Below are positions 8,525 to 17,766 of a DNA stretch of 64,000 bases, piece after piece. Within the stretch, counting starts at the first letter, position 1. Each line of letters begins with the position of its first letter. A program made the translations under genes and the position numbers. The notes under the pieces are model-generated. The model made no database searches. It was not told the origin of the DNA and saw only the letters and a list, made by a program, of their open reading frames with translations. Origin of the DNA: Pseudomonas entomophila. GTDB lineage: Bacteria > Pseudomonadota > Gammaproteobacteria > Pseudomonadales > Pseudomonadaceae. The stretch covers positions 4,453,001 through 4,517,000 of the forward strand of contig NZ_CP070982.1 in NCBI RefSeq assembly GCF_018417595.1, in the 5' to 3' direction.

Positions 8525-9235
8525 TTACAGCGGCACGCCCAGGCGTTTGGCAACTTCTTCGTAGGCTTCGATCACGTCGCCCAAGCCCTGGCGGAAGCGG
8601 TCCTTGTCCATCTTCTTGCGGGTCTCTTTATCCCACAGGCGGCAGCCGTCCGGGCTGAACTCGTCGCCCAGGACGATCTGGCCGTGGAACACACCGAACT
8701 CCAGCTTGAAGTCGACCAGCAAGAGGCCTGCGTCATCGAACAGCTTGCTCAGCACTTCGTTGACTTTCAGCGACAGCTTCTTCATCTCGACCAGCTGCTC
8801 GGCGGTGCCCCAGCCGAAGGCGACGACGTGGGATTCGTTGATGAAGGGGTCGCCCTTCTCGTCGTTCTTCAGGAACAGTTCGAAGGTGGACGGCTCCAGC
8901 TTGATGCCCTCCTCCACGCCCAGGCGCTTGACCAGGCTGCCGGCGGCATAGTTACGCACCACGCATTCGACCGGGATCATGTCGAGCTTCTTCACCAGGC
9001 ACTCGTTGTCGCCCAGCAGCTTGTCGAACTGGGTTGGTACGCCGGCTTCTTCAAGCTTCTGCATGATGAAGGCGTTGAACTTGTTGTTCACCATGCCCTT
9101 GCGGTCCAGCTGCTCGATGCGCTTGCCGTCGAACGCCGAGGTGTCGTTACGGAACAGCAGGATCAAGCGGTCGGCGTCGTCGGTCTTGTAAACCGATTTG
9201 GCCTTGCCGCGGTAGAGTTCGTCGCGTTTTTCCAT
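8525..9235 (-). CDS. purC: Phosphoribosylaminoimidazole-succinocarboxamide (SAICAR) synthase
   Basis: ATP-dependent ligation of CAIR with aspartate to give SAICAR in de novo purine synthesis. The 236-residue length is typical of bacterial PurC. The N-terminal glycine-rich/ATP region ([10 protein letters not shown]), the substrate motif [13 protein letters not shown], and the metal/ATP end of the fold ([22 protein letters not shown]) are all present. Start is ATG 9235, beginning [14 protein letters not shown]; the longer open frame upstream has no family sequence. It is preceded at 29 bases by a metallo-beta-lactamase-fold gene on the same strand, and may be the last gene of a bamC-MBL-purC transcript. 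Confidence 0.97.
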   Translation of the reverse strand: MEKRDELYRGKAKSVYKTDDADRLILLFRNDTSAFDGKRIEQLDRKGMVNNKFNAFIMQKLEEAGVPTQFDKLLGDNECLVKKLDMIPVECVVRNYAAGSLVKRLGVEEGIKLEPSTFELFLKNDEKGDPFINESHVVAFGWGTAEQLVEMKKLSLKVNEVLSKLFDDAGLLLVDFKLEFGVFHGQIVLGDEFSPDGCRLWDKETRKKMDKDRFRQGLGDVIEAYEEVAKRLGVPL

Positions 9236-9264
9236 GATGGGCTCCGCTTGCTTGAGTAGGTGGG

Positions 9265-10023
9265 CTAGGCGATCTGGCGCCAGTCGAGCCCATGGTCCTG
9301 GTTGGCCACCTGGAGCCAGTCCGGGTCGCACCCGAGGGTGTCGACAAAGCACTGGCGGGCCAGATGTGGCAGGTTGTTCTTGCTGCTGAGATGGGCCAGC
9401 ACCAGGTGCTGCAGGTGCTGCCAGCCCAACTCGGCCACCAGGCTGGCGGCCTGGTGGTTGTTCAAATGTCCCTGGCTGCCGCCGACCCGTAGCTTGAGAA
9501 AGTTCGGGTAATGACCGCGGGCCAGCAGGTCACGGCAATGGTTGGCCTCGATCAGCAGTGCGTCCAGCCCTTGATAGCGCGACAACAGGTGGTAGTCGTA
9601 GCTGCCCAGGTCGGTGAGCATGCCGAAACGCCGGCGGCCATCGCTGATCACGTACTGCAACGGTTCGTAGGCGTCGTGCTCGACCCGGGTGGCGCTGACC
9701 TGCAGGTCACCGACCGTCAGCACATCGCCACAACCGAGAAAACCGGCCACATCCACCGGTTTGCGCAAACCGCGCAACGTGCCTTGGCTCATGTAGACCG
9801 GTACATTGTAGCGGCGCGACAGCAACCCTACCCCATGCACGTGGTCGGCATGTTCGTGGGTCACCAGCACCGCGCTCAGTTGCGAGGCCGACACCCCGAG
9901 CAGCGCCAGGCGCCGCTCGGTTTCCCGTAGCGAGAAGCCGCAGTCGACCAGGATGAAGGTGTCACCACTGGCGATCAGCGTGCCGTTTCCCTGGCTGCCG
10001 CTTCCAAGAACCGCGAAGCGCAC
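9265..10023 (-). CDS. Metallo-beta-lactamase-fold hydrolase, YycJ/WalJ-like
   Basis: A 252-residue MBL-fold protein. The metal ligands THEHADH (His56, His58, Asp60, His61) are present, with further ligands likely in the LTDLGSY region, in IEANHCRD and in the C-terminal [11 protein letters not shown]. The layout matches the YycJ/WalJ branch, some members of which act as nucleases in DNA repair; the biochemical role here is unknown. It starts at GTG 10023, directly abutting the bamC stop (10024), so translation is likely coupled. The bamC-MBL-purC order is one I recall from other Pseudomonas genomes. Confidence 0.85.
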   Translation of the reverse strand: MRFAVLGSGSQGNGTLIASGDTFILVDCGFSLRETERRLALLGVSASQLSAVLVTHEHADHVHGVGLLSRRYNVPVYMSQGTLRGLRKPVDVAGFLGCGDVLTVGDLQVSATRVEHDAYEPLQYVISDGRRRFGMLTDLGSYDYHLLSRYQGLDALLIEANHCRDLLARGHYPNFLKLRVGGSQGHLNNHQAASLVAELGWQHLQHLVLAHLSSKNNLPHLARQCFVDTLGCDPDWLQVANQDHGLDWRQIA

Positions 10024-11139
10024 TTAGCCCAGGTGGTCCTGGATCGCGCTCAGCACGCGGCGGGCCACATCGGCTGGGGCCACGGTGTTGATGTTCTTCT
10101 CGACGGTGACCTGAACGTTCTCGCCCACCTTGCTCAGGCGTACCTGATAACGCTCGGCACGGGCTTCACGCTCTTCCTTGCTTGGTTCGCTGCCGAACAG
10201 GCGGCTGAAGAAGCCAGGCTCCTTCTGCTTGTCGTCGGGCTTCTCGGACAGGTTGATGTAGTACAGGCCCAGGCTGCGGTTGATGTCCTCGACGCGCCAC
10301 TCGCCCTGCTCCAGGGCACGGCCCACGCCGGACCAGGCACGATCGAGATCGGAGCCCAGGTACAGCACCGGGTTGCCGCTGCCGTCCTCGCTCAGGCTGA
10401 CCTGGCTCGGGGCGTCGAAGTCACGCGCGGCGAGCAGCGACACCGAACCGCCTTTCTCGGCGTTGCGGTTCATGCTGGCGAGCATCTCGTCGACCAGCAG
10501 CGCGTCGGCGCCGGTATTGCTGGAGGTGGACGGGAAACTCGGTTCAGCCGTGCTGCCGGCCGGGCGCTCGACGCTGACCACGTACACTTCTGAGGTGTTG
10601 CGCTGCACGCCCGGCTCCATGCGCACCCGCACACGGACTTCGCTGTCCGGGCTGCTGGAGGCGCTGGCCAGACGCTGGCCGAGGGAGGCGGACAGCTCGT
10701 CGAAACGCTGCCAGGTGGTGCTGAACTCGCCAGTCTGCGGACGCTCTTCGGCGATGCGGAAGCCGTTGTCCTCGAAGAACTGGCGGGTCACCGGCCAGAC
10801 TTCGGCCGGCGAGCGCTGGGCCAGCACCCAACGGCTGCTACCGCTGCGCTGCAGGCTGAAATCGCTGACTTCGGCGGTGGCCGACAGCGCTTGTGGACGC
10901 GGCACTTCGAACTCGCCGGTAGCGCGATCGTCGGCGACGTTACGCGGGATCGGCAGCAGCGGGTCCATGCGCTTGACGTTGCTGGCGTCCGGCGGCAGCT
11001 GCATCGGCGCGGTGGGGTGCGCCTGCAGGTAATCGCTGCCGCGGTCGCGGAAATAGCCATCCTCGCCCCACAGCCAGCCACACCCACTGGTGCTGGAGAT
11101 GATCAGGGCGAGCGTGGAAAGACCAGCCAGTCGCTTCAT
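10024..11139 (-). CDS. bamC: Outer membrane assembly lipoprotein BamC (NlpB)
   Basis: Lipoprotein component of the BAM complex that inserts beta-barrels into the outer membrane. It has 371 residues from ATG 11139 (MKRLAGLSTLALIISSTSGC). The lipidation site is the Cys after SG, with mature start CGWLWGEDGYFRDRGSDY, typical of the unstructured N-terminal BamC segment that contacts BamD. Two helix-grip domains follow. The frame further upstream has no signal sequence. It lies 17 bases downstream of dapA, the same dapA-nlpB linkage seen in E. coli, so the two are probably one operon. Confidence 0.93.
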   Translation of the reverse strand: MKRLAGLSTLALIISSTSGCGWLWGEDGYFRDRGSDYLQAHPTAPMQLPPDASNVKRMDPLLPIPRNVADDRATGEFEVPRPQALSATAEVSDFSLQRSGSSRWVLAQRSPAEVWPVTRQFFEDNGFRIAEERPQTGEFSTTWQRFDELSASLGQRLASASSSPDSEVRVRVRMEPGVQRNTSEVYVVSVERPAGSTAEPSFPSTSSNTGADALLVDEMLASMNRNAEKGGSVSLLAARDFDAPSQVSLSEDGSGNPVLYLGSDLDRAWSGVGRALEQGEWRVEDINRSLGLYYINLSEKPDDKQKEPGFFSRLFGSEPSKEEREARAERYQVRLSKVGENVQVTVEKNINTVAPADVARRVLSAIQDHLG

Positions 11140-11156
11140 GCGGTGTACTTCCTCGA

Positions 11157-12044
11157 TTAAACCAGTACGCCGGACTGGCGCAAGGCAGTACGGACTTTTT
11201 CGTGACAGCCTTCGCTCAGCCAGGTCAGCGGCAGGCGGATACCTTTGTGCATCAGGCCCATCTCGACGAGCGCCCATTTCACCGGAATCGGGTTGGCCTC
11301 GCAGAACAGGTCCTTGTGCAGCGGCATGAGTTTTTCGTTGATTGCGCGGGCCTTCTCGGCATTGCCCTCAAGGGCGGCCTCGCACAGGTCGGCCATTTCG
11401 CGCGGGGCGACGTTGGCCGTGACGGAAATATTGCCCTTGCCGCCCATCAGAATGAGCTCGACGGCAGTCGGATCATCGCCGGACAGGACGATGAAGTCCT
11501 TGTCGACGCCATCCAGGATGGCCTTGGCGCGCTGCAGGTCGCCGGTGGCTTCCTTGATGCCGATGATGTTCTTGACCTTCGACAGGCGGATCACGGTGTC
11601 GGCCTGCATGTCGCAGGAGGTGCGGCCGGGCACGTTGTAGAGGATCTGCGGGATGTCGACGGCTTCGGCGATGTGCTTGAAGTGCTGGTACAGGCCTTCT
11701 TGCGTTGGCTTGTTGTAGTACGGCACGACCAGCAGGCAGGCGTCGGCACCGGCATTCTTGGCGTTCTTGGTCAGGTGCACGGCTTCGGCAGTGGAGTTGG
11801 CACCGGTACCGGCGATCACCGGGATTGGCTTCTTGCTGTGCTTGACCCGCTCGACCACATGCTTGATGACCAGGATGTGCTCTTCGACATCCAGCGTTGC
11901 GGATTCACCGGTGGTGCCGACAGCGACGATCGCGTGGGTGCCATTTTCCAGATGGAAGTCTACAAGTTTGTCGAGGCTGTCCCAATCAAGACGCCCTTGT
12001 GCATCCATGGGTGTGACCAATGCCACCATACTGCCCGCAATCAT
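11157..12044 (-). CDS. dapA: 4-hydroxy-tetrahydrodipicolinate synthase
   Basis: Condenses pyruvate with aspartate semialdehyde in lysine and diaminopimelate synthesis. It is a 295-residue (beta/alpha)8 aldolase. The Schiff-base Lys lies in GIKEATGDL, the catalytic Tyr in [17 protein letters not shown], and the pyruvate-binding Thr pair in GTTGESATL. Start ATG 12044 has GGAG eight bases upstream; the longer upstream frame lacks homology. The protein begins [13 protein letters not shown], as in other pseudomonads. It is divergent from gcvR and upstream of bamC. Confidence 0.97.
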   Translation of the reverse strand: MIAGSMVALVTPMDAQGRLDWDSLDKLVDFHLENGTHAIVAVGTTGESATLDVEEHILVIKHVVERVKHSKKPIPVIAGTGANSTAEAVHLTKNAKNAGADACLLVVPYYNKPTQEGLYQHFKHIAEAVDIPQILYNVPGRTSCDMQADTVIRLSKVKNIIGIKEATGDLQRAKAILDGVDKDFIVLSGDDPTAVELILMGGKGNISVTANVAPREMADLCEAALEGNAEKARAINEKLMPLHKDLFCEANPIPVKWALVEMGLMHKGIRLPLTWLSEGCHEKVRTALRQSGVLV

Positions 12045-12303
12045 GTAACTGCTCCTGCCGGAAAAAGAGAGCGGTAATGGTACTGGCGCCATCGGCCTTG
12101 CACAAGCGAAGCAGGCGGGCGGAGCATTCCCCTTCGCGCCGCTTTTCGCTACCCTTGACCCTTTGATCGTTGCAGCGCGGCCCGCCGGGCCGTCGACAGT
12201 GCGCCTCGCCTGCGTCCACAGCCCATTAAACCGGCCGGGGCCCGCTGATAAAGGAGGCTTGCCCCCGTCCTGCATCGACCGCTCATCGCTTTAGGAATGC
12301 TGC

Positions 12304-12864
12304 ATGTCCACCCCCACCGTTCGCGAACAATTCCTCGTCATCAGCGCCCTGGGCCCCAACCCCATGGAGCTGGCCAACGTCCTGAGCCGCGCGGCCTTCG
12401 ACAACCGCTGCGCGGTGGTCACCTCGCGCCTGACCCGTCACGGCGAAACCAGCGCCCTGGTGCTGCAGGTCGGCGGCAGCTGGGATGCCCTGGCGCGCCT
12501 GGAGGCCACCCTGCCTGGCCTGGGCAAGAAGCATGGCCTCACGCTGGACGTGGTGCGCAGCGCCGACCAGGAAGTGCGCCCGCAGGCCCTGCCGTACGTC
12601 GCCTACGTCAGCGCCGCCTATCGCCCGGACATCATCAACGAGCTGTGCCAGTTCTTCCTCGACCACCGTGTCGAGCTGGAAGCGATGACCTGCGACACCT
12701 ACCTCGCCCCGCAGACCGGCAGCAGCATGCTCAACGCCCAGTTCACCGTGATCCTGCCGGCCGGCACCCAGATCAGCTGGCTGCGCGACCAGTTCCTCGA
12801 CTTCGCCGACGCCCTGAACCTGGATGCGCTGATCGAACCGTGGCGCCCACAGAACCCTGTGTAA
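12304..12864 (+). CDS. gcvR: Glycine cleavage system repressor-type ACT-domain protein
   Basis: A 186-residue protein with two ACT domains (about residues 8-80 and 95-170) and no DNA-binding domain. In E. coli GcvR binds the activator GcvA and, with glycine, controls the glycine cleavage operon. The first domain opens with QFLVISALGPNPMELANVL, the usual ACT beta-alpha-beta start. It is divergent from dapA and followed 10 bases later by the peroxiredoxin gene, forming a gcvR-bcp unit as in E. coli. Whether the Pseudomonas protein still acts on a GcvA-like partner is inferred. Confidence 0.88.
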   Translation: MSTPTVREQFLVISALGPNPMELANVLSRAAFDNRCAVVTSRLTRHGETSALVLQVGGSWDALARLEATLPGLGKKHGLTLDVVRSADQEVRPQALPYVAYVSAAYRPDIINELCQFFLDHRVELEAMTCDTYLAPQTGSSMLNAQFTVILPAGTQISWLRDQFLDFADALNLDALIEPWRPQNPV

Positions 12865-12874
12865 GGAAGCTCCC

Positions 12875-13348
12875 ATGGCCGTAGCACTCGACCAACCCGT
12901 TGCCGATTTCCACGCCCAGGCCACCAGTGGCCAGGCTGTCAGCCTCGCCGCGCTCAAGGGCCAGCAGGTGGTGCTGTACTTCTACCCCAAGGACAGCACT
13001 CCGGGCTGCACCACCGAGGGCCAGGGCTTCCGCGACCAGTACGCGGCGTTCCAGGCGGCCAACACCGTGGTGTTCGGCGTGTCGCGCGATGGCATCAAGT
13101 CGCACGAGAACTTCAAGGCCAAGCAGGCCTTCCCCTTCGAACTGATCAGCGACAAGGACGAGGCGCTGTGCCAGCTGTTCGACGTGATCAAGCTGAAGAA
13201 ACTGTATGGCAAGGAATACATGGGCGTCGACCGCAGCACCTTCCTGATCGACAAGGACGGTGTGCTGCGTCAGGAATGGCGTGGGGTGAAGGTGCCCGGG
13301 CATGTGGATGCCGTGCTGGCGGCGGCCGAGGCCCTGGACAAGGCCTGA
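12875..13348 (+). CDS. bcp: Thiol peroxidase of the Bcp/PrxQ family
   Basis: A 157-residue peroxiredoxin reducing hydroperoxides with thioredoxin or a similar donor. The peroxidatic Cys45 lies in DSTPGCTTEGQGFRD. The common resolving Cys five residues on (position 50) is Gln here, so this is not the usual E. coli-type 2-Cys Bcp; the only other Cys visible is Cys99 (DEALCQLF), which would need a different disulphide geometry, or the enzyme works as a 1-Cys type. It follows gcvR by 10 bases and ends at a REP pair. Confidence 0.93.
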   Translation: MAVALDQPVADFHAQATSGQAVSLAALKGQQVVLYFYPKDSTPGCTTEGQGFRDQYAAFQAANTVVFGVSRDGIKSHENFKAKQAFPFELISDKDEALCQLFDVIKLKKLYGKEYMGVDRSTFLIDKDGVLRQEWRGVKVPGHVDAVLAAAEALDKA

Positions 13349-13357
13349 AGTCGACAG

Positions 13358-13438
13358 CGGCCTCTTCGCGGGTAAACCCGCGCCCACAGGGATATCACTG
13401 AACCTGTGGGAGCGGGTTTACCCGCGAGGAAGACACCT
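13358..13438. repeat. REP pair (inverted), CGCGGGTAAACCCGC type
   Basis: Two opposed REP copies: one about 13358-13390 (CCTCTTCGCGGGTAAACCCG) and its inverse about 13403-13435 (TGTGGGAGCGGGTTTACCCG). They fill the gap between the convergent bcp and PerM-type genes and probably end both transcripts. Confidence 0.9.
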
Positions 13439-13443
13439 CATTT

Positions 13444-14514
13444 CTAAAGCATCGGCGCGACCGACGACTCCTGCCGCGGCCAGGCATCCAGCACGGCCTT
13501 GAACAACGTCGCCAGCGGGATCGCGAAGAAGATCCCCCAGAAGCCCCATAAGCCACCGAACAACAGCACCGCGCAAATGATCGCCACCGGGTGCAGGCTC
13601 ACGGCCTCGGAGAACAGCAACGGCACCAGCACGTTGCCATCGAGCGCCTGGATGATCGCGTACACCGCCATCAGGTAGATGAACTGGTCGCCCCAGCCCC
13701 ACTGGAACAGCGCGATCAGCGTCACCGGCACGGTCACCACCACCGCCCCCACGTAGGGCACCACCACCGACAACCCCACCAGCAGCGCCAGCAAGGCCGC
13801 GTAGTTGAGCCCCAGGCTGATGAAGGCGATGTAGGTGGCGATGCCGCAGATCAGGATCTCGATGCCCTTGCCACGGATGTAGTTGGCGATCTGCCGGTTC
13901 ATTTCCACCCCCACCCGATTGAGCAGCGTGCGCTGGCGCGGCAGGTAGCCGCTGACCCAGCGGCCGATCAACTCGCGGTCCTTGAGGAAGAAGAACACCA
14001 GGATCGGTACCAGCACCAGGTAGATCATGGCGTTGACCAGCAGCGGCAGGCTCGACAACGAAAAGGTCAGCGCCCATTGGCCGAACTTGCCGATCTCGCC
14101 CCGCACCGACTCGATGGCCCGCAGTACCTGCTCGTCAGACACCAGGTGCGGGTAGCGCTCCGGCAGCAACAGCAGCAGCGACTGCCATTTGCCGAGCATG
14201 CCCGGCAATTCGTTGAACAAGGTGATCAACTGATGCCAGAGCAGCGGCACCAGCACCAGCATGAACACCGCCAGGGCGCCCATGAACAGGGTGAACACCA
14301 GCCAAACCGCCAACCGGCTCGGCACCTTCAGCCGCTCCAGGGCGTTGACCAGCCCTTGCATCAGGAACGCCAGGACCATGCCCGCCAGCACCGGCGCGAG
14401 CATGCCGCCCAACGTGAGCACCACGGTGAAGGCCAGGAACAGCAGGACCGCCAGCACCACCGCCTCCTCGTCGGAGAAGTAGCGCTGCATCCAGTCGCGT
14501 AGCACTTTGAACAT
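13444..14514 (-). CDS. AI-2E/PerM-family membrane transporter
   Basis: A 356-residue polytopic inner-membrane protein of the AI-2E exporter/PerM family. About eight hydrophobic segments are visible: two near the N terminus (AVVLAVLLFLAFTVVLTLGG and VLAGMVLAFLMQGLV), one at FTLFMGALAVFMLVLVPLLW, then after a long soluble stretch a C-terminal bundle with the family-typical VGLSVVVPYVGAVVVTVPVT and ALDGNVLVPLLFSEAV. Substrate is unknown; homologues include TqsA and PerM. Start ATG 14514 has AAGGA nearby; the upstream extension of the frame is antisense to the TusA-like gene and not real. It follows the TusA-like gene by 20 bases. Confidence 0.9.
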   Translation of the reverse strand: MFKVLRDWMQRYFSDEEAVVLAVLLFLAFTVVLTLGGMLAPVLAGMVLAFLMQGLVNALERLKVPSRLAVWLVFTLFMGALAVFMLVLVPLLWHQLITLFNELPGMLGKWQSLLLLLPERYPHLVSDEQVLRAIESVRGEIGKFGQWALTFSLSSLPLLVNAMIYLVLVPILVFFFLKDRELIGRWVSGYLPRQRTLLNRVGVEMNRQIANYIRGKGIEILICGIATYIAFISLGLNYAALLALLVGLSVVVPYVGAVVVTVPVTLIALFQWGWGDQFIYLMAVYAIIQALDGNVLVPLLFSEAVSLHPVAIICAVLLFGGLWGFWGIFFAIPLATLFKAVLDAWPRQESSVAPML

Positions 14515-14534
14515 TGACGATCCTTGGAAAAGAC

Positions 14535-14774
14535 TCAGGCCTTGCGCAGCCAGTAGGTGTATACCCCGGCTTCGGCCGTTTCGCGCAACAGCGTATGACC
14601 GGCAAGCTGGGCGAAAGTGCGGAAATCGCGCTGCGAACCGGCATCGGTGGCGATCACCTTGAGCACCGCGCCGCTGGCCAGGCGGTTGAGTTCCATCTTG
14701 GCCTTGAGCAGCGGCAGGGGGCAATTCAGCCCGCTGGCGTCGAGTTCGGCGTCGCAGGTCGGGGTGTCGCTCAT
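14535..14774 (-). CDS. TusA/SirA-like sulfurtransferase
   Basis: A 79-residue protein of the TusA/YedF/SirA fold, typically carrying a persulfide sulfur for tRNA thiolation or molybdenum cofactor routes. The conserved motif LDASGLNCPLPLLKAK contains the single active Cys (residue 18) in the CPxP pattern that defines the family. Start is ATG 14774. It is divergent from the BepA-like protease and upstream of the PerM-type permease, an arrangement I recall from other Pseudomonas genomes. Family membership is firm; the acceptor is unknown. Confidence 0.9.
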   Translation of the reverse strand: MSDTPTCDAELDASGLNCPLPLLKAKMELNRLASGAVLKVIATDAGSQRDFRTFAQLAGHTLLRETAEAGVYTYWLRKA

Positions 14775-14880
14775 CAGGCATGTCTCCGGGGCGGGGCAGA
14801 AAAGTCCCGTAGGATAGCGCCACTGGTCGGCATCGCGCGACCCGGCTACAGTAAGCCTTTTGACCGACGCGAGCTTCTGC

Positions 14881-16317
14881 ATGAATCTACTGCGCCCCAC
14901 CCTGTTGACGCTGGCCTGCCTGATGGCCCTGCCCGGCCACGCCGACGACCTGCCGTCACTGGGCGATGCCAGCTCCGCGATCGTTTCGCCGCAGCAGGAA
15001 CACCAGCTCGGTCGCGCCTGGCTGAGCCTGTTGCGGGGCCAGGTCAACCAGCTGAACGACCCGCAGCTCAAGGACTACGTCGAAACCACCGTGTACAAGC
15101 TGGCCGAGACCAGCCAGGTACAGGACCGCCGCCTCGAGTTCATCCTCATCGACAGCAAGGAACTCAACGCCTTCGCCGCGCCCGGCGGCATCATCGGGGT
15201 CAACGGCGGCCTGTTCCTCAACGCCCAGACCGAAGGCGAGTATGCCTCGGTACTGGCCCACGAACTGGCGCACTTGTCGCAACGCCACTTCGCCCGGGGC
15301 GTCGAAGCCCAGCAACGCATGCAACTCCCCATGATGGCCGCGCTGCTGGCGGGCATCGTGCTGGCCGCCGGCGGCGGTGGCGATGCCGGTATCGGCGTCA
15401 TCGCCGGCACCCAGGCCGCGGCGATCCAGGAGCAACGGCGCTTCTCCCGGCAGAACGAGCAGGAGGCCGACCGCATTGGCATCCTCAACCTGGAAAAGGC
15501 CGGCTACGACCCGCGCAACATGCCCAACATGTTCGAGCGCCTGGCCCGCCAGTACCGCTATGACGCCAAGCCACCGGAATTCCTCCTGACCCACCCGGTC
15601 ACCGAATCGCGTATCGCCGACACCCGCAACCGCGCCGAACAGGCCCGCAAGGACGGTACCGAGGATACCCTGCGCTACCAACTGATCCGCGCCCGCGTGG
15701 CACTCACCTACGAAGGCACCCCCGGCCTGGCTGCCAAGCGTTTCCGCGCCCAGCTCGACGAGAACCCGCAGATGGATGCGGCGCGCTATGGCCTGGCCCT
15801 GGCGCAGATCAAGGGTGGCCAGCTCAATGAAGCACGGGAAAACCTCAAGCCGCTGCTGATAAAGGCGCCCAACGACATCACCTACAACCTGGCGCAGATC
15901 GACCTGGATATCACCAACAACCGCCTGGCCGACGCCCAGCAACGCGCCCAGCGCCTGCAGGGGCTGTATCCGGGCAACTATCCGTTGAAACAGGTGCGCG
16001 CCGACCTGCTGATCAAGCAGGGCAAGCCGTCAGAAGCGGAAAAGGTGCTGGACGACCTGGTCAAGAGCCGACCGGACGATCCGGATGTGTGGTACGACGT
16101 TGCCGAAGTGCGCGGCCTGTCGGGCAACACCATCGGCCTGCACCGCGCCCGTGCCGAGTACTTCACCTTGGTCGGCGACTTCGACCAGGCAATCCAGCAG
16201 CTCGACTACGCCAAACGCCGCGCCGGCAGCAACTTCCCGCTGGCCTCGCAGATCGACCAGCGCCAGCGCGAGATCATGGAGCAGCAGCGGATGGTCAAAG
16301 AGATGATGGGGCGCTAG
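14881..16317 (+). CDS. bepA: Periplasmic M48 metalloprotease with TPR domain, BepA-like
   Basis: A 478-residue exported zinc protease involved in outer-membrane protein quality control. A signal peptide covers residues 1-22 (LLTLACLMALPGHA, then DD). The zinc motif HELAH is at residues 127-131, and the third-ligand Glu lies in the QNEQEADRIG motif. The C-terminal half consists of TPR-like repeats (ARYGLALAQIKGGQLNEAR, ADAQQRAQRLQGLYPGNY). BepA is known to degrade or mature LptD in E. coli. ATG 14881 is used since the upstream TTG 14860 precedes the signal peptide awkwardly. Divergent from tusA-like. Confidence 0.92.
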   Translation: MNLLRPTLLTLACLMALPGHADDLPSLGDASSAIVSPQQEHQLGRAWLSLLRGQVNQLNDPQLKDYVETTVYKLAETSQVQDRRLEFILIDSKELNAFAAPGGIIGVNGGLFLNAQTEGEYASVLAHELAHLSQRHFARGVEAQQRMQLPMMAALLAGIVLAAGGGGDAGIGVIAGTQAAAIQEQRRFSRQNEQEADRIGILNLEKAGYDPRNMPNMFERLARQYRYDAKPPEFLLTHPVTESRIADTRNRAEQARKDGTEDTLRYQLIRARVALTYEGTPGLAAKRFRAQLDENPQMDAARYGLALAQIKGGQLNEARENLKPLLIKAPNDITYNLAQIDLDITNNRLADAQQRAQRLQGLYPGNYPLKQVRADLLIKQGKPSEAEKVLDDLVKSRPDDPDVWYDVAEVRGLSGNTIGLHRARAEYFTLVGDFDQAIQQLDYAKRRAGSNFPLASQIDQRQREIMEQQRMVKEMMGR

Positions 16318-16339
16318 GTTCCGGCACTGACCCTCCAGC

Positions 16340-16422
16340 AGGAGCGGCTTTAGCCGCGATCACCCGCGAAGCGGGTAACAGAAACCGCGGTGCCTGCATC
16401 GCGGCTAAAGCCGCTCCTACAG
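16340..16422. repeat. REP pair (inverted), AGGAGCGGCTTTAGCCGCG type
   Basis: Copies at 16340-16361 and 16396-16422 in opposite orientation with a small internal stem (ACCCGC/GCGGGT) in the spacer. Same type as the pair at 2748-2835. It separates the convergent BepA-like and nadA genes. Confidence 0.9.
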
Positions 16423-16455
16423 AGGCAACAGTCCAGCGATCGCCGGCAAATTGCG

Positions 16456-17514
16456 TCAGGCGTTACCGGACAACTTCAAGCGCGCTGCCTGGGTGAAATC
16501 CAGCATGCGGTTCAACGGCTTGATCGCCTTGGGGATCAGCGCCGGCTCGACGAAGATCTCGTTGCTGCCCTGGCGCAGGCAATCCAACACCCGCTCCAGC
16601 GTGTTCATGGCCATCCACGGGCAGTGCGCGCAGCTACGGCACGTCGCGCCGTTACCGGCGGTCGGCGCCTCGACGAATTCCTTATCCGGGCACAACTGCT
16701 GCATCTTGTAGAAGATGCCGCGGTCGGTGGCGACGATGAAGGTCTTGTTGGGCAGGGTCTGCGCCGCCTTGATCAACTGGCTGGTGGAACCCACCGCGTC
16801 GGCCAGGTCGATCACCGCTTCCGGAGACTCCGGGTGCACCAGGATCGCCGCGTCCGGGTACAGCGCCTTCATGTCGGCCAGTTGGCGCGACTTGAACTCT
16901 TCGTGGACGATGCAGGCACCGTCCCACAGCAGCATGTCGGCACCGGTCTGCTTCTGGATGTAGCGGCCCAGGTGCTGGTCCGGGCCCCAGATGATGGTTT
17001 CGCCGTTGTCCATCAGGCTTTCGACGATTTCCAGCGCGCAGCTGGAGGTCACAACCCAGTCGGCCCGCGCCTTCACCGCGGCGGAGGTGTTGGCGTAGAC
17101 CACCACGGTGCGCTCGGGATGCTGGTCACAGAAGGCGGAAAAGGCTTCCACCGGGCAGCCCAGGTCGAGGGAACAGGTCGCCTCGAGGGTGGGCATCAGC
17201 ACGCGCTTTTCCGGGGTGAGGATTTTCGCGGTCTCGCCCATGAAACGCACGCCGGCCACCACCACGGTCTCGGCCGGATGATTCTTGCCGAAACGGGCCA
17301 TTTCCAGTGAGTCGGACACGCAACCGCCCGTTTCCTCGGCCAGTGCCTGGATTACCGGATCGCAGTAGTAGTGGGCGACCAGCACGGCGTTCTGCCGCTT
17401 CAGCTCCGCGGCGATAGCCGCACGGTAATCGGCTTCCTGCTCGGGCGTCAGCGGATTGGGCTGCTTGGCGTCAAGATGGGCCTGAACCAACAGGCGTTCG
17501 GAAATCTGGGTCAT
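16456..17514 (-). CDS. nadA: Quinolinate synthase
   Basis: [4Fe-4S] enzyme condensing iminoaspartate with dihydroxyacetone phosphate to quinolinate in NAD synthesis. The 352-residue size is typical of proteobacterial NadA. The N-terminal substrate loop [10 protein letters not shown], the second-domain motif [10 protein letters not shown], and the C-terminal [13 protein letters not shown] supply the cluster Cys ligands. Start is ATG 17514 ([15 protein letters not shown]); an ATG at 17562 extends the frame but lacks family sequence. It appears monocistronic, facing the BepA-like gene across a REP pair. Confidence 0.96.
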   Translation of the reverse strand: MTQISERLLVQAHLDAKQPNPLTPEQEADYRAAIAAELKRQNAVLVAHYYCDPVIQALAEETGGCVSDSLEMARFGKNHPAETVVVAGVRFMGETAKILTPEKRVLMPTLEATCSLDLGCPVEAFSAFCDQHPERTVVVYANTSAAVKARADWVVTSSCALEIVESLMDNGETIIWGPDQHLGRYIQKQTGADMLLWDGACIVHEEFKSRQLADMKALYPDAAILVHPESPEAVIDLADAVGSTSQLIKAAQTLPNKTFIVATDRGIFYKMQQLCPDKEFVEAPTAGNGATCRSCAHCPWMAMNTLERVLDCLRQGSNEIFVEPALIPKAIKPLNRMLDFTQAARLKLSGNA

Positions 17515-17713
17515 GATCGCTGGACCTGCGGGGCGCGTGGGCGCGTCAGTCGAGTGTATCACCCGGCCCTGGCAGATCGGCTAACGGTGCCGGACGGCCA
17601 GCGTCACGGCCCCTCTGCGGGCGCGGATTATTATCGGACGCGAAGGCTACAGGCAATCGGGGCGATGCAAAAGGGGTTTTTGCGCAGGCCAGCAGGGCGA
17701 CCGGCGTTGCGCC

Positions 17714-17740
17714 GATCACGGGGCAAGCCCGCTCCCACGG
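17714..17740. repeat. Single REP element
   Basis: One REP-like palindrome (CGGGGCAAGCCCGCTCCCACGG) downstream of the YdgA-like gene and upstream of nadA. No opposed partner of equal quality is visible within 60 bases, although a weaker GAGCGGGCT half lies at about 17746-17754. Confidence 0.75.
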
Positions 17741-17766
17741 CGGGTGAGCGGGCTGCACCTGCGAGA

